From Zygnema cylindricum (lineage: Eukaryota; Streptophyta; Zygnematophyceae; Zygnematales; Zygnemataceae), in the NCBI GenBank assembly GCA_037447655.1, contig JBBHKE010003455.1, positions 433,131 through 497,130 of the forward strand: a stretch of DNA of 64,000 bases, read 5' to 3'. Below the pieces are notes generated by a model, which was not told the origin of the DNA, did no database searches, and saw nothing but the letters and a program-made list of their open reading frames with translations. Positions 1-10,725 of this stretch are shown in pieces. Position 1 is the stretch's first letter; each line of letters starts with the position of its first letter. Position numbers and translations under genes: made by a program.

Positions 1-179
1 GTAATTAATATGAAAAAGTGAATTTTTCTATGCTAAAAGATGCCAGACTGTGACTGGCATGTGGTGTGATAAATTTTCTTTTACATGAAAGTAAAACATG
101 CCATGAACCTTTTTGTGGGGTTTACCGCATTTCTTTTTTCGTTTGAACTTGATAAACTCTAACATCTGACGGTCAGTAA

Positions 180-318
180 TTCCTTCAAGACCTTCGGAGA
201 GTATTGGCAAGATTCTCCGTAATGTTGTTTCGCGCATAAAAACAAAATAAGCGGTACGGTTTGCTACGGATAGTCGCGAAATTCTGTAAACTACCCCACT
301 TTTCGACTGATGGAACTT
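180..318. repeat. dispersed repeat, copy 1
   Basis: This stretch matches 59368-59520 closely by eye, including a shared run near AAAACAAAATAAGCGGTACGG and the CTACCCCACTTTTCG motif. A weaker third relative may lie around 4240-4430. The similarity continues outward at both sites, so both are probably parts of one decayed transposon family. No gene is visible. Confidence 0.6.
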
Positions 319-1037
319 GACCCTAATTCCGTCTTGCTTTTTTCTTTCAAATTCTCAAATAGTTCAAGTTTGCTTTTTTCTTTACGCCATTTGGGGTGTT
401 TTTCCAAGTACCGTACAAAATGAAAGTACATTTTCTTTTAAATAGTGTGGTGTACGGTCAGTGTCAGACCGTAGAAAATCGTATCTTTTTAAGTGAAAAA
501 GTATAATTAATGAGTTTTAGTAACCGCGGACGCATGAGAGTATGCGCTCTAAAAAAGGGGATGAAATCGGGCTGTCAAATATCACGTTCGCACATATTCG
601 TCCAACAACCGCGTTTCGACCGTGTGAACGTACGATTTGTCAAATTTTGTACAAGTACACCGCCAATCGCTATTAGAGTCAAGGATTAAATAGCGTCAAA
701 AAATAATTAGCGTTATTGATTCTTATTTAGTGCCTGAGACGTGGCAGATTATGGTCCACGTCCTTAAATAGCGTTATTAATTCTATTTCAGATTTTGGGG
801 TCAAAATTTAGGGGCACCGTATAAGCGTTATATACTCTAATAGCGATTGGCGGTGTACCTATATTGGTGTAAGCATGTTTGCGACCGACATAATTTTTTT
901 TCAAAGACCCAAATTAGTATTAATAACAATTGTAATGTATTATTTTTTTGAAAATTTTCAAATTCCGAACTACCGTAAATAACTGTAATTATTCCTATAC
1001 GCTAAAGAAATGCGTACGCTAATAGAGATTGGCGGTG
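305..1037. mobile_element. TA-flanked DNA transposon relic (long form)
   Basis: The right end reads ...GATTGGCGGTG followed by TA, the terminal inverted repeat of the family seen intact at 39649-40185. Internal blocks such as CTAATTCCGTC near the left, GTGTACGGTCAGTGT and TTTTAGTAACCG are shared with that copy in the same order. The left terminus has decayed, so the start is approximate. A shorter relative (658-855) sits inside it. No transposase frame is visible. The TA duplication is compatible with a Tc1/mariner-type mechanism, which is an inference. Confidence 0.5.
658..855. mobile_element. 198-bp MITE with CACCGCCAATCGC ends and TA duplication
   Basis: Terminal inverted repeats CACCGCCAATCGCTATTAG and CTAATAGCGATTGGCGGTG are perfect and flanked by TA on both sides. 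The surrounding sequence matches the uninterrupted copy at about 39980-40035, which shows an insertion with TA duplicated. It is non-coding and contains several TTAAATAGCGTTATTAATTC-like blocks. Confidence 0.85.
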
Positions 1038-1139
1038 TAGTGTCTCTAAACATGGAAGCAATGAAAACGCGATTTTACACCGTCAGGATAGCATTTTGGC
1101 GGGAATCTTGGAAAATATGACAGTAAGGGTACAGCCTCA

Positions 1140-3100
1140 TGTGGCTAAGTACGAGTTTTTTTTTCTGTCATTATCCTTTGTAACTTAGCGTTGTAACGCC
1201 TAAGTTGCAACCGTGCGAAGAAATCGCAAATTTGTAGAGTACAATTTGCGTCATCTCGCGAACTTAAGATGTACGAAAATTTGTTGTCTTTCGCTTTTTC
1301 GACCCATTGTCACGTCATCTTCAAACTTATCATAAACCACATCGACAATGTGTTTTAAGAAAAGTAAAACCAATACGGAAATATATTCCCACGTGTGAAA
1401 AGTTTTTAGAAGTTTTTTACGAAGAAAAAAATTACAGGGTTGTTTGTTTTTGTTCGCTTGCATGTCGTACGGTTTTTTTTTTGCAGGGGGGTCTCGAATG
1501 TTGCAGTGTCATTTCACGCAAAGTTGAAAAATCGGCAAAGGTGAAAAATCTACGAAGTCATGGCGGTCGGACAAGGGAGGTTTATGCAAAGGCATGTCGT
1601 ACAACCACGGCTAAAAGGTTGTACGTCTACGATGTCACGCAATGACATTCGACATACCAAATCTGCAAATCGTTTCAAAATTTACGACGTGTCTTGCAAC
1701 GCTTCAAAAAGTTTCGAGAAATACGGTGCAGCAAGACAGATTGTACATGGTGACAGCCGTCACGGGCGTTGTCGACGTATAAAATCGTCACAAACTTAAG
1801 CAACAATTTCTAGTAAACACATAGAGACACCTGAAATCTGGGTCCGCCGAATCCGCGCTGAAATACAAAGTAAGTTCGCTAAGTTACACATATATGGGGT
1901 CGTACCCTAAAATCGTAAGTTATGGTCGTAGATTCGTGTCTTCAGCATCGGACGGGTGATGTCTATCATGTCACGACTGGATCATTGGAATGATCCGAAA
2001 AAAAAAGATCCGGAAACGCGTCGATGTCCTCAAAGCCCTCAAAGCGAATCTCGTCCGTTGATTTTGTACCGAAGATTGAAGAACATAAAAGGTGACGCCA
2101 AATTACGGTAAAGGCAAGCCAGGCTGTACTGTCCATACGGAATATAATCATTAAGAAAAGTTAGGCGTCTCACGGGGCGAGCCAGGTGTTTTTTGGAAAC
2201 TTCGCTGCCATCCAAAATTGTAAAACAGTGGTGTGCCAAAATCTTTTGAAAGATTCCGTACAATTCCTTGCAGTAATAATAATGCCTTTTGGAAGTTTCG
2301 CTACATTTACAATGCAATAACTAAGGGTGTGTCTTTGTGGGCCAAAGTAAGGGCTATTTTTTGTCGTTTTCCTGTAAAACTTAGAGCCGTGTCGTTCAAA
2401 AGTTTGAACCCTACAAAAAAATAGAAAAAAAGTACATTTTGAGTCATCATCAAATTTAGGATGTATTACATGTTGTCGTCTTGTGTTCTTCGACCCACGG
2501 CCACGCCAAAAAACGTCATCTTTAAACTTTTCTTTAAAATAAAGGGCCGATGTGTTTTAAAACAAAGTATTTTCATAAACAAATAGGAACATGAATTCGC
2601 ACGTGTAAAATTTGTTACAAAATTTTCAAAAGAACTCTAGCGACGGTGAAAGGTACACTAGTCGTTATATTTTGTCCGTTTACGTCCATCAAAGTACACA
2701 ATTTGTTGTGTTTTGTCGCGTTTCGTTTGGTACGGACTTTTCCATTCTAGGGGTCTGAAAATTCCGATGCCATTTGACGAAATCGTGAGAAATCTCTGAG
2801 GGCGCCCCAACAACTCTCACACGCCGCCTCTCTCACGCAGCCTCGCATTCTTGCGATGTTCAAGGCAATTTTTAAAAATTTGGTGCGTCATCACAGATGT
2901 ACATTGTCGACAGCCGTCACGAGCATTGTCCACGTATACAATCGTCACGCCCTTAAAAGACAACTTCGTTTGGTACACATAGGGACACCCGGAATCCGAG
3001 TCCGCCGGATCTACGCTAAAAAACAAAGAAAACTCTCTAAGTTTGAAGTACCTAGAGACGCACCCCAAGTTGTTTGGAAGCTTCCCTGATTCTCAAGATT
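1140..3100. repeat. diverged tandem duplication, about 1.17-kb period
   Basis: Blocks recur in order about 1.16-1.2 kb apart: the TTCTGTC-ATT-TCCTTT-AACTTAG block near 1160 and 2365, the TTCGACCCA-CACG block near 1300 and 2490, and the GACAGCCGTCACG block near 1750 and 2910. A related piece of the first block also occurs near 48700. The ORFs here differ between the copies and look like chance frames. This may be a decayed transposon body. No product is recognised. Confidence 0.5.
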
Positions 3101-3173
3101 GTACCACAAAAAGTTATGACAGGCGATTTACCAAAGAATTTGAACAAGTCCGAACTTTCTAGTGTGTCCAAAA

Positions 3174-3386
3174 CACCATATATTGCAATTAGTGTAAATA
3201 ATTTTGTCGCCACTTAAAACATCTTTTCTCCGTACACAATTGTCGGATTGTGGATCTGACGGTTGCGATTGGAAGGTAAGATTCTCAACTTTCGATTGAC
3301 AGTCTCAAATTGAAAATCAGACAAGTGTGTACGAAGAAAAGATGTTTTAAGTGAAAAAAAAATAGCATTAATAACGATACACGGTG
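3174..3386. mobile_element. hairpin MITE, CACTTAAAACAT subfamily, copy 1
   Basis: The outer ends resemble the CACCG...CGGTG family (the right end is followed by TA). Inside them is a second long inverted repeat beginning CACTTAAAACATCTTTTCTC and ending in its complement before TTTTAAGTG. Copies at 49563-49780 and about 59800-60006 share the same plan. Non-coding. Confidence 0.7.
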
Positions 3387-3849
3387 TAGTGGAGATTTAC
3401 AAGGACCACCGTCATTTTAGGAAGATTCGTCGCTACAACGTGATAACCAGTAAATTTTGAGTTATGAAGAAACAAGAAACATAACGGATGCAGCAACAAA
3501 TCGACGAACAAGATTTGCCAACCGTTCTCAGTAATGTACAGTACTGAAGTTTGAAGCCAATGACATAAAGTATACAATTTCGACCTTTTTCCCTGCAGTC
3601 TGGACCATAAAGTTTAGAGTTTGCTCACAAAATATTTGGAGTTATGCAACGATATGTTTTGACTTTTCTTAAGATTTATTTGAATTTTTCCCACGAACAA
3701 TGTCGAAGGGGACTTTCCCATGAAACCGAAACTTAGGGTATGGTTACATAGGAGGTCTTTGTAATAGTACGGACAACAAAATTTATGTATTACAAAGGCC
3801 TCGCTTACATCGCGTATCGTTTGTAAATAAGTTTTAACATACATGTTCT

Positions 3850-4095
3850 CATTTGAGTGGCTCTTTGAAAGTTGACGATCAAATCTCTAAAATCGTCAAA
3901 GATTTGGAAACCGACCATTTTCGTATGGAAATCCGTACTTGCTTATTTCGTACGTGTACTTTGCAAATGTACCGCGTCAACGTACCTCAAAGATCTCCTT
4001 CACTTTGCTGACTTTCAAGAAAAAGCAGTATTTCTTTTCGTCAAAGATTTTACGGTCACCTTGTCCAACTCCACGTGACTTTGGGGACATGTGAA
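3850..4095. repeat. repeat shared with the hAT-like element at 51.7-52.5 kb
   Basis: The plus-strand frame here (RVLCKCTAS...DLLHFADFQEK...KDFTVTLS) resembles the minus-strand frame at 51877-52104 (RVLHKCTSS...DLLHSAEFQEK...KDLTVTLS). The nucleotides also align, so this is one transposon-derived segment in two places. Whether it was ever coding is unknown. Confidence 0.55.
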
Positions 4096-4157
4096 AAAAA
4101 ATCATTTTTCATCGACCCGCGTGTCTACCGTTTAGGTGTAGCGAATTGACTGGTTCT

Positions 4158-4198
4158 GTATTGGTGAACCCACCTCCGCGAGGTGGGTTCACCAATAC
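4158..4198. repeat. perfect hairpin, 19-bp arms, 3-nt loop
   Basis: The left arm GTATTGGTGAACCCACCTC is followed by CGC and then its exact reverse complement. A decayed relative lies near 59297-59320. The function is unknown. It may be the folded centre of a transposon. Confidence 0.9.
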
Positions 4199-4590
4199 AT
4201 AGGCAGATGGAGCAATTGCTTCGTAAAAGAAGACCAAAATATAATCGGACGGTCAATGTCTTCTCTCGGATACTTGGAGAATCGTAATCTTATTTTTGTA
4301 ATGTTTTTTTGCAAGAAACTCATGAAAATATAGTACGGCATGGTACGGGCAAGTACAAAATTCTGTATTAAACCTCACTTTTAGTATGATGTAACCATAC
4401 CCTTGGTCTTGAAAATTTACTTTTTAGCGAAGATTCTTGTATTTCTTTCATAGCATTCCGATGTAACGCAATTAACTTGTTAATTTAAAAAGTGACGGAT
4501 GTGGACGTGGGTGTAATTTGTGACGGTTGTTGACAAATTCAAAACTCCTAAATTTGGGATGTTTTGAAAAATACATAGTATAGAGCTAAT
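4199..4590. other. gene-free stretch
   Basis: AT-rich sequence with weak similarity to the repeat at 180-318. I see no gene, RNA gene or complete element. Confidence 0.5.
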
Positions 4591-4596
4591 GCACAG

Positions 4597-5382
4597 CATG
4601 AGATTATATTTGTTGGCGAGATCTGGGAATATAAGTATACAAGTGGAAACATGGTGGAATATTGCAATAAATTTAGACTTTTAGTTGCCGAAAATACATG
4701 CTCAGGTAGTTCTTTTACGGAGTACCATCAAGTAATGCTTCTAGTGAGGGGGCTTCATACTGAGTATAAAAGAGCCTATGATGAACTGAAAAAATTGGAT
4801 AAGACACAGTAGAATCTAAATTGGATAAGACACAGTAGAATCTAGCTACACCTATAGAGTATGTTCGAAGCAAATCAACTAGCATTCAATTTTGGAAAGT
4901 CAGTTGTAGCTTACAATGCTCGGTTTCAAAGAGATAATAGATTCCAAATCAGTATTTTCAGCAGTATGAAAGGTGTGTCTATTACTATAATCATCGTCAT
5001 TTGTACATATTCTGTCCTTTGTATATAAAAGTGTGTGAATCAGTTTCTTATCGCAAAGGATGGAAGGTGAGAGGAGCTCCATTTCAAAACCTCAGGGCAA
5101 AACTTCGGCTTTTTCTTCGGAGAAAGAGGAACCGGTAAAGGAGATGGAGAAGGAGAAATCAGAGGTTGTCAACTTCCCTAAAACTGACAACACCGAGTTG
5201 TTTGCTATGGCCAAGATGATGGAGGGAGAGAAAGATCTCAGATGGATTATGGATTTTGGAAGTTCCTCCCATATATGTTGGAACAAATCCTATTTCAAGG
5301 ATATGACACCTATCCCTACTCCTCAAATCTTTTATGCTTGTGGTGCCACGGTGGAAGCTAGTGCTAACAGTAGCATATATGT
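4597..5382 (+). pseudogene. older copia relic: gag and protease part (left half)
   Basis: This plus-strand reading carries the 5' part of a Ty1/copia polyprotein. A gag segment near 4600-4812 (VEYCNKFRLLVAENT) ends in a stop next to a 26-bp tandem duplication (GATAAGACACAGTAGAATC). A decayed zinc-knuckle-like Cys/His stretch follows near 4975-5050. A 108-codon open part from 5060 to 5382 carries the retropepsin motif WIMDFGSSSHIC, where the usual DSGA is DFGS, so the protease is probably dead. The frame is cut at 5382 by the copia array and resumes at 17076. It belongs to a different copia family from the array elements. Confidence 0.8.
5378..5382. repeat. target-site duplication TATGT (left)
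   Basis: TATGT immediately precedes LTR 1 and is repeated at 17071-17075 directly after LTR 3. The whole three-LTR array is therefore bounded by one 5-bp duplication, as expected for one retroviral-type integration. Confidence 0.9.
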
Positions 5383-6384
5383 TGCAATTCTGTGTCCTCC
5401 ATTGGACTACAGAATACAGGAAGCCTCTAGATAGTATTTAACTAACCCACTTTAAGCCACGACCACTTCTGCCCAAGAAGACAAACTGAGAATTTGACTG
5501 CACCCCTGTGTAGCCTGGACTCCCCTGAGTCCGTAGCAAAAAGAATCACTGAAAACGGCCAACCAGGCGATAAGTTATGAGCCGGCAAAAATGCCAATTT
5601 ATACAAAGCTCTCTTAGAGAGAGGTGTCTGTCTACCAAATATTTCCTAAGTCCTAAATCCCTCTCACAACCCCTATCTACTAAAGTACGAACCAATCGTA
5701 TTACTGTAAAGTACAGAAAGGTACTATGGCCGATGTACTTTCTGTACGGCCGGTGTACGACAAGGCTCTTGAGTGGACGCGTGTCATTTTTCCACTTGTC
5801 CGTATTTCCTCCGGAATTCCCGCGACCAAATGTCATCCTTCCACGCGGCGCCACGTCATGCCACGTCCATAAAATCCAAAGTGACCATTCCGCGATCTCG
5901 GCGACGACGTGCGCCGTCGGATTAAATCCGACATTAAATGTCGACCGTTAAAAGTGTCTGTTTCATTTGTTTCGTGCGAAATGACGTTTCGCACTAAACT
6001 TTAACAAGTTCTATGTTCGTTTCGTTTTATATTCCAGTTAGATCATTTCGGTACTATACAACAGTTTATATATGAATGAAACCCTATATAATCTAACGGA
6101 CTTCTACGACAGACCGGTTAGAGCTAACGGTTACGCCGCGCTCTACCGGTCGGGGGTTCGAGTCCTGCCGGACTCAACCTTTTGTTGAGAGTGACTTAAG
6201 TCACTCTTTAGTCCTTCCTATGGAGCTGAGGAAGCCATGGCTCCATCGCTCTCTCTCTCTTTCAGTGACTACAACAAGTATGGGGGAGAGAGAGAAGAGA
6301 TGGAGGCAGGCTGCCATCATTTCTTATATATGTTTCCGCTAATTTATTTTAAACTAGAAAATACAAAAACTACTTATTTCAACA
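5383..6384 (-). mobile_element. LTR 1 (3' LTR of copia copy A)
   Basis: This 1002-bp LTR begins TGCAATTCTG and ends ATTTCAACA on the plus strand (TG...CA). It is nearly identical to LTR 2 and LTR 3. In the element's sense (minus) it follows the polypurine tract AAGGGGAG. A TATA-like box for minus-strand transcription lies at 5597-5603. A tRNA-like cloverleaf with a B-box GGTTCGAGTCC is on the plus strand at 6107-6170. The 102- and 124-codon overlapping ORFs inside it recur in all three LTRs only because the LTRs are near-identical. Confidence 0.95.
6107..6170 (+). other. tRNA-like segment with Pol III B-box, antisense to the LTR
   Basis: CGACAG at 6107 can pair with CTGCCG near 6165-6170 with one mismatch, two ACCGGT blocks can pair with each other, and GGTTCGAGTCC at 6155-6165 fits the B-box consensus. 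It recurs in LTRs 2, 3, 4 and 5. In LTR 5 the outer stem is perfect (CGACAG/CTGTCG). It is not a canonical tRNA gene, because the T-stem is imperfect. Confidence 0.5.
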
Positions 6385-6392
6385 CTCCCCTT
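6385..6392 (-). promoter_or_regulatory. polypurine tract, copia A
   Basis: AAGGGGAG on the minus strand directly precedes the LTR start TGTTGAAAT. This is the standard site for plus-strand DNA priming in LTR elements. The same octamer is at 11728-11735 and 51503-51510. Confidence 0.85.
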
Positions 6393-6397
6393 ATATT

Positions 6398-8182
6398 CTA
6401 GTCTATTTTTAATTTTTCTTTTAATCCACATTTTTCCCTGCAGTATTTTAATTTTGGCGAGGGTACAGGTTTGGTCATCATGTCCGCTACCATTTCCTCA
6501 TCAGATCTATATACAAGATTCACTATTTTATTCTCAACTTTTTCTCTTACAAAACTTAATCTTATGTCCATATGTTTAGCCTTAAAATGATGTTTTGGAT
6601 TGGATGCAATTGCTATGGCCGCTTGATTATCATAAAACACTTCATGCACTCCCTCCTTCATATACCCCAGTTCTTGCAGCAAGGACTTGACCCACATCAA
6701 CTCTTTCACAACAGAACAAGAGGCCATGTATTCAGCCTCCATAGTGGACTGAGCAACCACCTTTTGTTGCTTACTGCTCCAACAGCATGCACCTTCCCCA
6801 ACATACAACACACACCGAGAAGTGCATCGTCTCATAGGTGCGTCCCCATAACTGGCATCACTCCAAGTAGTGATGTCAATGTGCTCCCCTCCCAAATGCA
6901 ACCATAACTCTCTTGATCCTACCAGATATCTCATGACTCTAGTGGTTGCCTCCCAATCCCTTTTCCTATGATCATTAAGACTCCTACTGAGTACTCCAAC
7001 TGCTGTCGCTATGTCCGGCCTGGTACAATTCATAAAATAGATTAAACTTCCTACGACCTGTCTATAAGGGATAGTCTTCATAAACTCTCTCTCTTCTCTA
7101 TTCATTTGATCATCTAATATCATCACTCCTCCTTCTACACTCCCATCACGTCCTTTTTCCAAGTCCATGGGAGTGGTACAGCTGTTAGCATTTTCCATCT
7201 GGAATTTCTCAAGCATATTACCTATTGTTTCTTTCTGAGTAAGTCTAATAATCTTCTTCCCCCTATCTCTCTCCATTTGAATCCCCAAAATATATTTTGC
7301 CTCCCCTTAATCCTTCATATCAAATCTGCTTCTAAGATCTGTTATTAACTTATTGATCTTTTCCAAGGATTTACTCAACACAAGCAGACCATCCACATAA
7401 ATTGCAATAAAAATGACACCATTCTCATCTTCAAACATGTAGATAGAATGGTCAGAGCTAATACGGATATATCCCAGACTGGTAAGAAACTCATCTAGTT
7501 TCTTATTCCACTGTCGGGGAGCCTTCTTCAGTCCATATAAGGATTTTATGAGCCTGTAGACTTTGCTCTCTTCTCCTTCTTCCACGAACCCCTCGGGTTG
7601 TCTCATGAAAATTTCTTCCTCTAACTCACTATTAACAAACGCAGTCTTAATGTCCATCTAGTGGATTTCCATGTTTTCCGCTGCTGCGAAGTTGAGGAGA
7701 ATCCTTACTGATGGGAACCGAACAACTGGAGCAAAGGTCTCCTCATAGTCAATCCCCTCCTTTTGGGTGAACCCCTTCGCTACCAATCGAGCCTTATATC
7801 TTTCAATGGTATTATCAGGGTTCAGTTTTAGTTTAAATACCCATTTACAGACAATATGTTTTTTGTCTGGAGTACAATCTGCTAGTTCCCAAGTATTTGC
7901 TTCCATGATAGAAGCCATCTCATCATTTATAGCTCTAATCCATCTTTATTTCTCTGGACTATTCACTGCCTCTGAGTAAGACTGAGGCTCATCAGGGTGA
8001 GATAGCTTAGTTACCTTATGAGCGGCTTGTTTTTCCTGTAATCTTTTGCTGCTCTTCCTTCCTTCCTCAAACTCCGAAGCAAGAATGGATGGAAGTCTTG
8101 GATTTCTTCTCACTGTCTCATCGGCTCCCCTGTCCATGGAAACCGGTTCTTGTCCTGCTTCTTCTATCTCCTCGAAGTCCAT
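6398..8182 (-). pseudogene. copia A: reverse transcriptase and RNase H
   Basis: The reading order on the minus strand is the linker, RT core ([31 protein letters not shown]), RT palm (FIAIYVDGLLVLSKS) and RNase H (DNQAAIAIA, EMVADMMTKPVP), ending at 6398. Copia RT and RNase H make the element's cDNA. In-frame stops interrupt it after VNSPEK (about 7946), after AENMEIH (about 7658) and after RFDMKD (about 7307). The palm motif is YVDG where copy B keeps YVDD, so a catalytic aspartate is gone. The element is non-autonomous. It lies directly upstream of LTR 1 in element sense. Confidence 0.92.
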
Positions 8183-10722
8183 AGGAGTATGTGAGGTTTC
8201 CGGTGAGTCTCCTGTATCTTGGATCTCCCCTGAATCTGTAATACGGTGTCACCCATATCCCTTTCGGGAACGACCGAGTTCTCCTCACTTTTAGACTCAA
8301 ATCTGATCCTAATCTTCTTTGTATATTTGAAGGGGTCAAATGACTTCCCTTCATCCATGACAACTAAGTGTTTGACCAGAATGATATCTTTCTTTGCCAA
8401 GTCATATACTCTATATCCCTTAACATCCTCATCATATCCCACAAAGTATCCAGGTTTTCCCTTAGCATCTAGTTTCCAGTTTTTCCTATCCGTGTCAAGA
8501 CTGTAAACTTGGCTACCAAATACTTTAAGGTGTGAGATATATGGTTTCCTTCCAACCCATCTTTCATAAGGTGTGACTCCCTTTACAGCTGAGGTGAGGA
8601 CTCTATTCTTAATATAGTTGGCACAGTTCATTGCCTCTGCCCAAAAACTCTTTCCTATTTTCTTGTCTGCCAACATACTGCATGCACTATCTCCTAGTGT
8701 TGTATTCAACCTCTCAGCTACCCCATTTTGTTCCGGGTTATATGGTACAGTTTTCTGGTGCTGCACTCCCTCATCTCTCAAATATTCCTCAAACTCGTTA
8801 GAGGTATATTCCCCCCCATTATCACTCCTTATCCTCTTAATGGGGGTTTCATGCAACTTCTCACTCCAAGCTTTATATTCTTTGAAGTAAGTTGATGCTT
8901 CAGACTTTGTTTTCAGAAAGTAAACTCTAGAGTATCTAGACCAGTCATCAATTATTGTCATCATAAACCTCTTTCCTCCAACCGAAGGTACTTTTGCAGG
9001 CCCCCAAATATCTGTGTGGACCAAATCTAACACTTTCTCTCCTCTATATGTGGCGACTTTGGGAAAGGGAAGTTTGTGAGCCTTACTTTGAGCACAACCA
9101 CTACAATCATCCATCATTTCATTATCCCCAATCGGAATGCCATCTACTACCCGAAGTTTTTTCATTTCCCTTAACCTATCAAAATGCACATGCCCCAACC
9201 GCTTATGCCAAATCATCACCTTAGGAACACCAACATAGTAAGCATTCTTCTTTTCATTACTCAGGTTAAGCCTAAACATTCCTTGGCTACCCTTATCTGC
9301 TGTGAAGTAAACTTCATCCCCATACTTAGCTGTAAAGACTCCCTTTCTAGTGAAGGTATCAAACTCTTTGTCATCTAACACAGACGTAGAGACAAGATTT
9401 TTACTCAGCTGAGGAATGTAAAGTACATCTGAGAATGTAAGTATAGAAGTCTTACCCTCCACTAAGACTTTCAGATCTACTGATCCCACTAGATCTGTAG
9501 TAACCACTCTCCCATCACCATACTCTATCGCTATAGTAGGAATCTTTCTTAGCTTAGTTAAGAGTTCTTTATCAGGACACATATGCATGGATGCACCTGA
9601 GTCGATGATCCATCCTTCCTGTGGAGCTTCCCGAATTGCTCCAAGGGCACACTTCTGCCTCCGAGGGATCTTCTGCTCCTCCAGACTCTCGTCAAGAAGA
9701 AGCACCCCATCCTCCTCAGATGACTCATCCTCGGTTTCTCCTGACACTTTTGTAACCACAAGTGCCTTTTTCTTCCCTCCGGAAGAACCCCCTCCACGGT
9801 TTTCTTGGAGCCTCAGCTCCGACAGCTTGACACAATCTGCAATAAAGTGTCCCAGCTTTTCGCAATAATGACAAAGACCCTTTGGGGGCCTCTGTCCCCC
9901 AGAATTATCTCTTTCCCCTCTATAAGGTTTCTTCGGGTCCTTCCCCCATCGGTCCCCTTCTGTTGCTAGAGCTTGAATGCTCTTTCCTCCTCTCCTAATC
10001 TCCATTGTGTTTTCTTGCACAAGTATCATCCTGACTACTGTGTTCCATTTCCATGAACTATCAAGCATTCCCTGTACTCGATACACTATGTTTTCGAACT
10101 CATCTGGTAATTTCATGATAAGGGTGTTAACTTTCATTTTCTTTGTACCTGTCCACCCGGCACTTTCCATTTCCATATACAAACAAGAAAGATCATTACA
10201 GTAATCTAACATCTTTCCTCCTTTGTAAGTGTAACTCAATAGCTTTTGCCAGCCAACTGGAGCTCCTGAATAGTTCCAGCTCTATAAATCTCCACTAAAC
10301 TCTCCCACAACTCCTCCCCCTTGTAAATGTGAAAATGAGGAGTGGCCAAACCTTGAGTGAGGTGCCTCAAAATGAAGTTCTTGGCAGCCATGTTTACATC
10401 CTCCCACATTTAAGTATCGTTCTCCACGGTCTTCACGGTCGCCGCTCTCGATACTGTGGCTATAGGAGTAAGGGGTGTCTCCTTCCCTTTTTCTTTTTTG
10501 GACACACAGCTCTCCCCATCATCTGCCTCCTCCGCTGAGGCAGCCGTTGTTGCAGGAAACCTTACTCCCCCAAATCATGGTGGAGTTCCCAAAGGTGGAC
10601 GTTTCACTTGTCCACTGACGATACCACGGTATCATTTTTCACACAAAGCTCCCATCATCATGGCTTCCCAATAGATGAACCCAGATCCATTGAAGGTGGG
10701 CACCCTAGAGAGTGGGCCCATA
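8164..10722 (-). pseudogene. copia A: gag, protease and integrase
   Basis: The long open stretch from 10239 to 8164 (691 codons) carries the gag C-terminus, a zinc knuckle CHYCEKLGHFIADC, the protease motif WIIDSGASMHMC, the pre-integrase HKRLGHVHFDRL...CSGCAQ, and the integrase core (HTDIWGPA, DDWSRYSRVYFLK, DNGGEYTSNEFEEYL, NGVAERLN). The D-D-E triad appears present. The gag N-terminus at 10240-10722 is out of frame. Copy B has two more bases near 10252, and the LTR 2 end also lacks a base relative to LTR 3 near the gag start. The integrase C-terminus shifts frame near 8170-8250. Confidence 0.92.
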
Positions 10723-10725
10723 ACC
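10712..10725 (-). promoter_or_regulatory. primer-binding site, copia A (half tRNA-iMet type)
   Basis: Directly after the LTR in element sense reads GGTTATGGGCCCAC. This is complementary to the anticodon stem-loop strand GTGGGCCCATAACC of plant initiator tRNA-Met, not to the tRNA 3' end. Drosophila copia is known to use such a half-tRNA primer. Confidence 0.85.

Noticed and set aside
5577-5951. 124-codon ORF repeated at 10919-11293 and 16263-16637, and its 102-codon antisense partner
   Set aside because: It recurs only because the LTRs are near-identical. It is not open in LTRs 4 and 5 and overlaps promoter sequence.
6107-6170. Functional tRNA gene
   Set aside because: The T-stem is imperfect and no clear anticodon arm is seen, so it is listed only as tRNA-like.
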